A stretch of DNA of 64,000 nucleotides, taken from contig JAUVVY010000008.1 in the NCBI GenBank assembly GCA_030604405.1, positions 62,001-126,000 of the forward strand, in the 5' to 3' direction. The translations under genes and the position numbers were made by a program. Positions within the stretch are counted from its first letter, which is position 1. Every line of letters begins with the position of its first letter. The stretch comes from a bacterium. Its GTDB lineage: Bacteria; Armatimonadota; Zipacnadia; Zipacnadales; UBA11051. This document shows, piece by piece, positions 34,295 through 42,617 of this stretch. Below the pieces are notes generated by a model. That model made no database searches. It had not been told where the DNA came from and saw only the letters and a program-made list of their open reading frames with translations.

Positions 34295-37000
34295 TCATTC
34301 CGCCTTGGTCATGGTCACGGCCAGCGGAATATAGAAGCTGTTGATCCCTTCGATGTGGCGGCGCGGGTAGTACACCTCGCCGGTCACGTCATCTTCAATT
34401 CTCAGCCCGTGATCGTCAGTCAACACTATCACCGATTTGCCGTCCTGGTCTTCGATCCGGTCTATCTCGTAGCCGTGCGTGTAACCGTTGCCATGCGTCA
34501 CGATCATCCACACCCCGTGCAGCGCATTGCCTGCTGGTAACCTGGCGGCGGTGACGAGGCTATCGGTTTCCGCGCCATCTGCTTTGCGCGTGGCACTGAT
34601 GATGTCTCCGGTATAGGGTCCTGCATCTGTCTTCAGCGACCAGCCGTCGCCGGCCAGGGCCGCACCGTCCAACAGCCACGCCCCGACCGTCTCACCGTTC
34701 TGCTGCCGGACTATCCCCAGCCGGCCGCTGATGCTGATGCCGTCGGCAGTCACACGCTCCGGGTACGGCGGCTCGTCGAGTGTGCTGATGATGGTGTCAA
34801 CGGTGTTGCCGTGAGTGACGCGCAGGGCGATGGCGCCCTCGGCCTCGGGCACAAGCTGGACGGGTTCCACTCTGGTAATGAACGGCTCCCCGCTGAACGG
34901 CTCTTCGACGGCGACAAAGGTATTCGCCAGAGGTGCTTCGCCGGTGCGACGGGCAACAAGCTGCGGCATCCAGTAGTCCCACGCCTTGGCGCTATCGCTC
35001 TTAGCTTGCCGGATCGAAGGGCTGCGTCCCAGATACACTTCGGTCTCACCGTCCTGGAGTATATGCACCCGCACGCCCTTGTCCGGCTCGTCAACATAGG
35101 CAAAAGTTGTCACCACATCGCCGTCGGTCTTGCCCTCGGCTACCTCCCTGATTGCACCGTACGGGGGAAATCTCGACCCCTCGGTTTTCGGCTCGACCCA
35201 TTCCTCGCCTTCTTCCAGCATATTCTCGCGTCCCGGCGTCAGCTCTACGTTGCACTCCACCGTCATATCGTGGTTGGCGCTCCCGTGCAGCAGCCAGTCG
35301 TGCGTGCTACCACCCCTGACCCGGAAGATGTCCACAACATAGGCATCCCCGGTGGAGACCGGCACCATCACCAACATCCGCCGGTAGGTGTCAAGGCCCT
35401 CAATCTCGCGGTAGCCGGACTTGCCGTCAGCTTCCACCATTGACACGCCATTGGAATCCGGAAAGAAGGCCAGCAGGCTACAGTCACCGCCGACCTGGTC
35501 TTGTCGGTCAACCGCCACCACGTTGTGGCCGATGGTACATACTGTCCAGCGCCGCAGTTTCGTGTGGCTATAGCCGATATCGCACAGCATCTCGCGCTCT
35601 TTGGCGAACAGGCTCAGGTTGAGGTTATCGTAATGCGAGTGCCCGTGTGCGCCGGAAAAATGCAACTGGGCCTGCATCTGATCGGGGCCAGCGCCTCGTC
35701 CCAGCGAGGCGTGTCCGTAGCCGGGGCAGATCGTCGAGATGGTCTCGACCCGTGGCTTGGCGCGGGCGCTGTTGGCCCAGGTGTCGTGGATCGGGCTGAC
35801 GCGGCCATTGGGAAAGCCCACTACTGCCGGGGCGTCCTTCGCCTTGGCGAAGAAGGCGATGTCCTTGTCGGGGTCCAGGTCATCAAACCGTGTGCCATCA
35901 ATTTCGTCAACATAGCCGGGCGGGTCGCTGTAGCCGCGCAGATCCTCGAACCCGTTGCTCAACCCGCCCATCACCTGGTAGTGGTACGACGGCGCTTCAT
36001 GCCACATGCCATCATAGAAGCAGCCGCCCACCAGTATCTCAAGCAGCCACTTGTACGCCCAGTGCACGTAACTGGGCTGTTTGATCACTCTACCGATGCG
36101 CGCGGCCACCGTCAGGTAGAAAGGCGACATGTTGCCCGTGTGGCCTGCGAAGGTATTGACATATTCGAAGGTGGCCTTGAAGAAGTCGTTTTCCAGCTTC
36201 TCACGCACATCGTAGCCGCGTATCTCAGAGAGCTTGTCGAACTCCTCGCTGTCATAGACGAGGTCATAACACTCGGGGACCCCCGAGGGCAGCTCGCTGG
36301 CCATCCACCGGCCCCATTTGCCACCGGCACCCGAGTAAGGCGGATCCTGCGAGTCAGGGAATACGAACATAGTAATCCACTGCCGCATCATCGGGTAGTG
36401 CGGATAGACCTGCGCAATGCGGTCGAGTATCAGTATCGCCCGGCGAGCGTACTCCGCCTTGCCGGTAGCTTGGTATACTCTGCCCAGAGCGCGGCACTGG
36501 CCCATTATCCATCCGCGCTTGAACATCAGGGTGTGCCCGGGGATGAATATCTGCAGGTCACCACGCGTCTTGTCCTGGTGGTAGCGGTACGTGACCGTCT
36601 CGCCCAGGGCGTTCTCCCCCTCGATGACCTGGTCACAGGGATACTGGTCATTGGGGAAGACCATGTCGCAGTACTTGCACTTGAGCTCCTCGGGACGGTC
36701 AATGCTCCAACTGTATATGCTGCTGCCCTGTGAACCGCCGTGGCAGTTGGGGCAGTAGCAGAAGCGCACGAACGGCTTCTCCGGCACGTATGACAGCATC
36801 TCTTCATCGCTCATCGCCATGACCGGCTCAACGGCCTTCTCATAGTCGGCGGCCCTTGCCGGATCGATATTGTGTTCCAGCACCGGGTGCTTGATTCCCA
36901 CTGCCTGCCCGGCGCAGAAGCACCCAGACGCTGAAACCAACGTCAGCATCACTGCCAACACCAGCACATAACTCACCTCATCAATTGCGTGAAGCAACAT
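34295..37000 (-). CDS. Exported heparinase II/III-like protein, array member 5
   Basis: 901 residues. The signal peptide has the core VLVLAVMLTLVSASGCF. The zinc ribbon is CYCPNCHGG and LKCKYCDMVFPN, the toroid Tyr motif EAPSYHYQV, and the beta-domain His motif AHGHSHYDNLN. It keeps the RVTHGNTVDTIISTLDEPPY block (Asn where others have Asp). Its start at 37000 is the only suitable ATG after AAAGGGTGG, which helps to fix the starts of its relatives. The gap to the next gene upstream is 58 bases, consistent with one operon. Confidence 0.88.
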   Translation of the reverse strand: MLLHAIDEVSYVLVLAVMLTLVSASGCFCAGQAVGIKHPVLEHNIDPARAADYEKAVEPVMAMSDEEMLSYVPEKPFVRFCYCPNCHGGSQGSSIYSWSIDRPEELKCKYCDMVFPNDQYPCDQVIEGENALGETVTYRYHQDKTRGDLQIFIPGHTLMFKRGWIMGQCRALGRVYQATGKAEYARRAILILDRIAQVYPHYPMMRQWITMFVFPDSQDPPYSGAGGKWGRWMASELPSGVPECYDLVYDSEEFDKLSEIRGYDVREKLENDFFKATFEYVNTFAGHTGNMSPFYLTVAARIGRVIKQPSYVHWAYKWLLEILVGGCFYDGMWHEAPSYHYQVMGGLSNGFEDLRGYSDPPGYVDEIDGTRFDDLDPDKDIAFFAKAKDAPAVVGFPNGRVSPIHDTWANSARAKPRVETISTICPGYGHASLGRGAGPDQMQAQLHFSGAHGHSHYDNLNLSLFAKEREMLCDIGYSHTKLRRWTVCTIGHNVVAVDRQDQVGGDCSLLAFFPDSNGVSMVEADGKSGYREIEGLDTYRRMLVMVPVSTGDAYVVDIFRVRGGSTHDWLLHGSANHDMTVECNVELTPGRENMLEEGEEWVEPKTEGSRFPPYGAIREVAEGKTDGDVVTTFAYVDEPDKGVRVHILQDGETEVYLGRSPSIRQAKSDSAKAWDYWMPQLVARRTGEAPLANTFVAVEEPFSGEPFITRVEPVQLVPEAEGAIALRVTHGNTVDTIISTLDEPPYPERVTADGISISGRLGIVRQQNGETVGAWLLDGAALAGDGWSLKTDAGPYTGDIISATRKADGAETDSLVTAARLPAGNALHGVWMIVTHGNGYTHGYEIDRIEDQDGKSVIVLTDDHGLRIEDDVTGEVYYPRRHIEGINSFYIPLAVTMTKAE

Positions 37001-37058
37001 ATCTACCACCCTTTCTAAGGTTCTGGGGAATTGGTCCGAAACGTTGCTCGCCTGCATC

Positions 37059-39788
37059 TCACTGCCCCTTGACCATCGCCACTGCCAGCGGAATCACGAA
37101 GCTGTTGGTGCCTTCGATTTCGCGCTGCGGGAAAAAGACCTCTTCAGTTACGCTGCCGTCTATCTTCAGCCCATGGTCGTCGGTCAGCAGTACGAAGGTC
37201 TTGCCGTCGCGGACTTCCACGCGGTCTATCTCGTAGCCGTGGGTGAAGCCGTTGCCGTGGGTGACGATCATCCACACACCGTGCAGCACATCATCGGCAG
37301 GCAACTCCGCGTCGGTAACGAAGGCATCATATTCTGCGCCGTCGGCCTTGCGCGTTGCGGCTTGTATCTGGCCATCGTAGCGGCCCTTCTCAGAAGCGAC
37401 CATCCAGCCGCCCCCGGTCAGCTTCTCGCCTTCAAACAGCCACGCGCCGGTTGTCTTGCCATTCACCTCGCGCAATATTCCCAGCTTGCCATTGAAGGCG
37501 ACACCGTCGGCTGTGACGCGCTGCGGATAGGGCGGCTCGTCGAGAGTGCTGATGATGGTGTCCACGGTGTCGCCGTGAGTGACGCGCAGCGCGATGGCGT
37601 TGTCATCGGCAGGAGTCAACTGCACCCGCTCTACTCTCCTGATAAACGGCTTGCCGGAGTAAGGCTCCTCGACCGCTGCGAACACACTGGCAAGAGGTGC
37701 TTCTGCTTGCCTGCGCACCAGCAGTTGCGGCATCCAGAAGTCGTATGCTTTGCGCATGTCGCCGCGTGTGCCCACCCCCATTCTGCGCACCGAGGGAGCC
37801 CGACCGAGCCACACCTCGGCGGACTGGTCATTGAGCATGTGGATGCGGACGCCCCTGGTCGTCTCTTCAACATAGTTGAAATCCACCTGAAAGTCGCCTT
37901 CAGTCTCTGCATTGGCCACATCGCGGATCATGCCATACGGGTTGAATCTTGCGCCCTCGATGGTCGGCTCCTTCCACTCCTCGCCCTCTTCCAGCATCCA
38001 CTTGCGGCTTCCTGACAAGTCGAGGCTGCACGTGGCCGTTGTATCTTCATCAGCGTCGCCATGCAGCGCCCACTCGTGCATCGAGCCACCGCGGACGCGG
38101 AAAACATCCACCACATAGGCATCCGCATCCGACACCGGAATCATCACCAGCATCCGCCGGTACATGTCAAGGCCCTCGATCTGCTTGTAGCCCCGCTTGC
38201 CGTCGGCATCTACTACCGACACGCCGTTGGAATCAGGGAAAAACCAGAGCAGGTCACCGTCCGACCCACTCCCCTTCTGATCCTGACGGTCTATGACAAC
38301 AGTATTGTGACCGAGCGTGCATGCGCACCAGTAGCGCATCTGCGTCCAGGTATAGCCGAGGTCCGGCAGCATCTCGCGGCCTTTGGCCCACAGTATCAGG
38401 TTGAGATTGTCCAGATGCGTGTGGCCGTATCCGCCGGAGAAATGCAGTTGCGCCTGCATCTGGTCGCCACCTGTGCCGCGCCCCAGCGAAGCATGCCCGT
38501 ACCCGGGCAGGATCGTCGAGACCGTCTTGGCCCGCGCCGGTGCGCCATACTTCGATCCTGCCCAACTGTCGTGGATCGGAGACACACAGCCGTTGGGGAA
38601 GCTGACTATTGCAGGCGCGCTGACGCACCTGGCCCAGAATGGAACCTGCGTGTCGGGGTCGAAGTCGTCGAAGCGGGTGCCGTCTATCTCATCCACATAT
38701 CCGGGCGGGTCGGTATGGCCTCTGACCGTGTCAAACGCGGCTCTGATGCCACCGATAGTCATGTAGTGATAGGAGGGCGCCTCGTGCCACATACCGTCAT
38801 AGAAAAACCCCTCATCCACGTTTTGCTTCATCCATCCGAAGGCCCGGTGGACGTAGGCAGGCTCATTGATGATGCGGCCGAGTATGGCAGCGCCGGCAAT
38901 ATCATAGCCGACGACGTTGCTGACGTGGTAGGGACTGGCGGCGATGACTTCGTAGGTGGCCTTGAAGAAGTCATTCTCCAACCTCTCCCTCACGTCATAG
39001 CCGCGCTCTTCGGAGAGCTTGTCGAACTCCTTGCTCTCGCAGACGAGGTCGTAGGCTGTGAGGAGCGGCTTGGGTATTTCGTTGTGGAAGTACCCCCATT
39101 TGCCGGAGTCCCAGGGATATGGCATCTCCTGCGACTCGCGGAACTTGAACCTGCGGCATCCATTCTGCATGACCGGGTAGTGCGGATAGACCTGGCCGAA
39201 CTTGTCGAGAACGAGAACTACCCGTGCGGCGTACTCCGCCTTGGCGGTGGCCTGGTAAGCCCTGCCCAGAGCGATCAACTGGCCAACGAGCCAGCCGCGC
39301 TTGTGGCGTAGCAGATGGGTGCTGAAGAAGTGGGGGATGTCCTTGTCCTCGTTGAGGTAGTAAGGGAAGCTGATCTCTTCACCGAGCTTGTTCTTGCCCT
39401 TGATGAGCTGGTTCTCGGGGTACTTGTCGTTGGGATAGACGATTTCGTCGCAGAAGCGGCATTTGAGCTCGTCGGGCCGGTCAATGCTCCAGATGAAGAT
39501 ATTGTTGCCCTCGACGCCGCCGTAGCAGTTCGGGCACTCGCAGTAATAGACAATAGCGTACGGCGGAACGAACGACAGCACCTCCTCTTCGCTCATCGCC
39601 ATGACGCGCTCGACGCCCTTTTCGTAGCCAGCCGCATTGTCCTTATCAATCTTGTAATCAAACACCGGATGCTTGACGCCCAGCGCCTGCCCCGCACCAA
39701 ACGCAGTGCCTGCCACACTCACCAGTGCAATCATTACGCTGAGTACGTGCGCTGTGTTGCTCAGACTGGTTTCAAACGTGTTCACCAT
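37059..39788 (-). CDS. Exported heparinase II/III-like protein, array member 4
   Basis: 909 residues. The signal peptide ends VAGTAFGAGQ. It has the zinc ribbon CECPNCYGG and LKCRFCDEIV, the Tyr motif EAPSYHYMT and the His motif GYGHTHLDNLN. The central toroid (for instance HRAFGWMKQNVDEGFFYDGM) is nearly the same as in member 2. The open frame extends upstream to 40058, but that part is an out-of-frame reading of the preceding gene; ATG 39788, with AAAAGGA before it, is the likely start. Confidence 0.88.
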   Translation of the reverse strand: MVNTFETSLSNTAHVLSVMIALVSVAGTAFGAGQALGVKHPVFDYKIDKDNAAGYEKGVERVMAMSEEEVLSFVPPYAIVYYCECPNCYGGVEGNNIFIWSIDRPDELKCRFCDEIVYPNDKYPENQLIKGKNKLGEEISFPYYLNEDKDIPHFFSTHLLRHKRGWLVGQLIALGRAYQATAKAEYAARVVLVLDKFGQVYPHYPVMQNGCRRFKFRESQEMPYPWDSGKWGYFHNEIPKPLLTAYDLVCESKEFDKLSEERGYDVRERLENDFFKATYEVIAASPYHVSNVVGYDIAGAAILGRIINEPAYVHRAFGWMKQNVDEGFFYDGMWHEAPSYHYMTIGGIRAAFDTVRGHTDPPGYVDEIDGTRFDDFDPDTQVPFWARCVSAPAIVSFPNGCVSPIHDSWAGSKYGAPARAKTVSTILPGYGHASLGRGTGGDQMQAQLHFSGGYGHTHLDNLNLILWAKGREMLPDLGYTWTQMRYWCACTLGHNTVVIDRQDQKGSGSDGDLLWFFPDSNGVSVVDADGKRGYKQIEGLDMYRRMLVMIPVSDADAYVVDVFRVRGGSMHEWALHGDADEDTTATCSLDLSGSRKWMLEEGEEWKEPTIEGARFNPYGMIRDVANAETEGDFQVDFNYVEETTRGVRIHMLNDQSAEVWLGRAPSVRRMGVGTRGDMRKAYDFWMPQLLVRRQAEAPLASVFAAVEEPYSGKPFIRRVERVQLTPADDNAIALRVTHGDTVDTIISTLDEPPYPQRVTADGVAFNGKLGILREVNGKTTGAWLFEGEKLTGGGWMVASEKGRYDGQIQAATRKADGAEYDAFVTDAELPADDVLHGVWMIVTHGNGFTHGYEIDRVEVRDGKTFVLLTDDHGLKIDGSVTEEVFFPQREIEGTNSFVIPLAVAMVKGQ

Positions 39789-39844
39789 GCTCCACATCCT
39801 TTTCCTGTTCTCTGTCAACTGCAACTGAATGTGCGCTTTGCGGG

Positions 39845-42553
39845 TCAGTGATTGACGATCGCTGCGGCCAGCGGGATGACGAAGGTGTTCTTGCCTTCGA
39901 TCTCGCGCTGCGGGAAGTATATTTCGCCAGTCTTGTCCCCATGCACCTTCAAACCGTGATCCATGCTCAGCACGATCACGGTCTTGCCGTCTTGCTTCTC
40001 CACGCGCTCTATCGGGTAGCCGTGGGTGAAGCCATTGCCGTGAGTTACGATCATCCATACCCCTTGGAGCATCTGGCCTTCGGGCAAACTGGCATCCGTG
40101 ATGAAGCTGTCTTCATCTGCGCCGTCGGCCTTGCGCGTAGCGGCTTGTATTTCGCCGCTGCAGGCGCCTTTTTCCGATGTGATGCTGCCGTCTTTCGCGA
40201 CGAGCTCTTCTCCCTCGAACAGCCACATGCCGATGGTATTGCCTGCCAGTTGTCGGACTATTCCCAGCCGGCCTTTGATGCTGATGCCGTCTTCGGTTGT
40301 TCGCTCTGGGTATGGCGCTTCATCGAGCGTACTGATGATGGTGTCAACCGTATCGCCGTGAGTCACCTGCAGGGCCACAACACCTTCATCTGTCGGGTTC
40401 ACTTCGAGACGGCTGATGCTGTCAATGAATGGCTCGCCCCCAAACGGCTCCTCGACTGCGACAAAGGTACTTTGCAGGGCACCTGCGCCGTGCCTTCTGA
40501 GGACAAGCTGCGGCATCCAGTACTCAAAGGCCTTGCTGTCTTCGTTCTTAGCCCGGCGCGCCGACGGACTCCGCCCGAGATAGACCTCTGTTGCCTCATC
40601 GCCAAGCACATGGACACGGATGCCTCTATCAGGCTCTTGTGCATACCTGAATGTTGTCACCACATTCTCATCGCTCTTGGCCTCAGCCACGTCTCTGATT
40701 ACGCCGTAGTGGTTGAAGCGCGATCCCTCGCGTGTAGGCTCTTCCCATTCTTCGCCTTCTTCGAGCATATTGTCACGCCCGGGTTCGAGCTCCAGACTAC
40801 ACGTGGCGGTCATGTCATGGTCCGCATCGCCGTGCAGCAGCCAGTCGTGCACCGAGCCACCCTTGGTCCGGAATATGTCCACGACATAGGCGTCCTCATC
40901 AGATACCGGCACCAGCACCAGCAGCCGCCGGTACCTTTCGACGCCTTCGATGCTGTGGTAGCCGCGCTTGCCATCGGCTTCGGTCACGCTGATGCCTTCG
41001 GTGTCCGGGAAATACCACAACAAGTCGCCGGCCGACGCATTTCCGCCACCGTCTTGCATCTTGCGATCGATGGCAACCAGATTGTGCCCGATGGTCCCCC
41101 CATTCCAGCTTCGAACGCGGGTGTGGGTGTAGCCCAGGTCAGACACCATCTCCCGCTCTTTGGCCCAGATGATGAGGTTGAGGTTATCGCGGTGCGAGTG
41201 GCCGTAAGCGCCGGAGAAGTGTAGTTGCGCCTGCATCTGGTTCGTCCCCTCACCGCGCCCTAAAGAGGCATGTCCATAACCCGGGCAGATGGTGGAGACA
41301 GTCTTGTCGCGCGGCTTCGAGCGCCGCTCGCCCGGCCAGGTATCGTGGATCGGACTGGAGCAGCCATTCGGAAAATCCAGCACCGATGGCGCATCGTACG
41401 CCCTGACTATGAATGGGACCTCTTCTTCCGGGACCAGATTGTCGAACCGGGTGCCGTCAACCTCGTCCAGGTAGCCCGCAGGATCGGAATAGCCGTTGAG
41501 ATTGGCAAAGGCGCGCTTGAAATCCCCCAGGATCTGGTAGTGGTACGAGGGCGCCAGGTTCAGCATCCCGTCGTAGAAACAGCGCTGGCAAGCCATGTGC
41601 TTCAGCCAGCCGAACGACCAGTGCACGATGCGCGGCTCGTTGATAACCCACCCGATGATGCCGGCGCGCCGCAGGTTGCGGGTCGAAAGCTGTCCGCCCT
41701 CGGTCAGAGGCGGTGTGTTATTGGCCTCGAATATGGCCTTGAAGAAGTCATTCTCTAGCTTTTCTCGCACGCCATAGCCGCGTTCTTCGGACAGCTTATC
41801 GAATTCATCGCTGTCATAAACAAGGTCATAGCATGGCGCAGGTTGGCCGGGCAGTTCGCTCGCCGTCCAGCGGCCCCACCTGCCACCATTGCTCGGATAC
41901 GGCGGAGCCTGGGAAGCGACAAAATCGAATGTTCCGGTCCACTGCTTGACGACGGGGTAGTGGGGATAGACTTGAGCGATGCGGTCAAGTATCAGCGCCG
42001 CCCGCCGCGCATACTCCGGCTTCTTGGTGGCTTGATACGCCTTCCCCAGCTCAAAGCAGCGAGCCAGGACCCAGCTCCGTTTGCGGGAAAGGATATGCGC
42101 GCCGAAAAACTCTCGCAAGTCGGGGTACTTCTTATCCTGATGGTACTGGTAGGTGATGGTTTCGCCCAGTGCGTTCTTGCCCTCCATGACCTGGTCGTCG
42201 CCATACTGCTCATTGGGAAAGACCATGCCACAGTAGCGGCACTTCAGTTCATCGGGCCTATCCACACTCCAGGTAAAGACGCCATTACCCTGCGAGCCAC
42301 CGTGGCAATTGGGGCAGTAGCAGAATACTGACACCGGCTTTTCGGGTACGAAGGAGAGCATCTCTGCTTCGCTCATCGCCATGACGCGCTCGACTGCCTT
42401 TTCGTATTGGGCCGCCTTTGCCGGGTCAATGCCATAGTCCAGCACCGGATGCTCGATCCCCACCGCTTGCCCAGCGCCCAGAGCCGGCACAGCCACGACC
42501 AGTGCATATACTGAGACCAAATAAAGAATACCAAATCCATAGGAGTTGCACAT
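39845..42553 (-). CDS. Exported heparinase II/III-like protein, array member 3
   Basis: 902 residues. The signal peptide ILYLVSVYALVVAVPALGAG and its leader DNA are almost identical to member 2, while the C-terminal stretch VEKQDGKTVIVLSMDHGL matches member 1. It has the zinc ribbon CYCPNCHGG and LKCRYCGMVFPN, the Tyr motif LAPSYHYQI and the His motif AYGHSHRDNLN. In the segment before the Tyr it has NLAPSYHY where most others have HEAPSYHY. It is a mosaic of its neighbours. Confidence 0.88.
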   Translation of the reverse strand: MCNSYGFGILYLVSVYALVVAVPALGAGQAVGIEHPVLDYGIDPAKAAQYEKAVERVMAMSEAEMLSFVPEKPVSVFCYCPNCHGGSQGNGVFTWSVDRPDELKCRYCGMVFPNEQYGDDQVMEGKNALGETITYQYHQDKKYPDLREFFGAHILSRKRSWVLARCFELGKAYQATKKPEYARRAALILDRIAQVYPHYPVVKQWTGTFDFVASQAPPYPSNGGRWGRWTASELPGQPAPCYDLVYDSDEFDKLSEERGYGVREKLENDFFKAIFEANNTPPLTEGGQLSTRNLRRAGIIGWVINEPRIVHWSFGWLKHMACQRCFYDGMLNLAPSYHYQILGDFKRAFANLNGYSDPAGYLDEVDGTRFDNLVPEEEVPFIVRAYDAPSVLDFPNGCSSPIHDTWPGERRSKPRDKTVSTICPGYGHASLGRGEGTNQMQAQLHFSGAYGHSHRDNLNLIIWAKEREMVSDLGYTHTRVRSWNGGTIGHNLVAIDRKMQDGGGNASAGDLLWYFPDTEGISVTEADGKRGYHSIEGVERYRRLLVLVPVSDEDAYVVDIFRTKGGSVHDWLLHGDADHDMTATCSLELEPGRDNMLEEGEEWEEPTREGSRFNHYGVIRDVAEAKSDENVVTTFRYAQEPDRGIRVHVLGDEATEVYLGRSPSARRAKNEDSKAFEYWMPQLVLRRHGAGALQSTFVAVEEPFGGEPFIDSISRLEVNPTDEGVVALQVTHGDTVDTIISTLDEAPYPERTTEDGISIKGRLGIVRQLAGNTIGMWLFEGEELVAKDGSITSEKGACSGEIQAATRKADGADEDSFITDASLPEGQMLQGVWMIVTHGNGFTHGYPIERVEKQDGKTVIVLSMDHGLKVHGDKTGEIYFPQREIEGKNTFVIPLAAAIVNH

Positions 42554-42617
42554 ATCCATCACTCCTGCAACGCTATTATCGCGTAGCATGGGCTTACCAG
42601 CCTGTGGGCCGTTGCCC

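Noticed and set aside
39789-40058. N-terminal extension of array member 4
   Set aside because: The extension reads the 3' end of member 3 in another frame; a homologous text appears opposite the end of member 1 at 45402-45701. A signal peptide and ribosome site favour the start at 39788.
32706-41224. Long plus-strand open frames (for example 32706-33914, 35501-36733, 38061-39311, 39848-41224) opposite the lyase array
   Set aside because: They recur at equivalent positions of each paralogue, lack ribosome sites and encode unrelated, His/Val-rich text. The minus-strand genes have signal peptides and conserved catalytic motifs.
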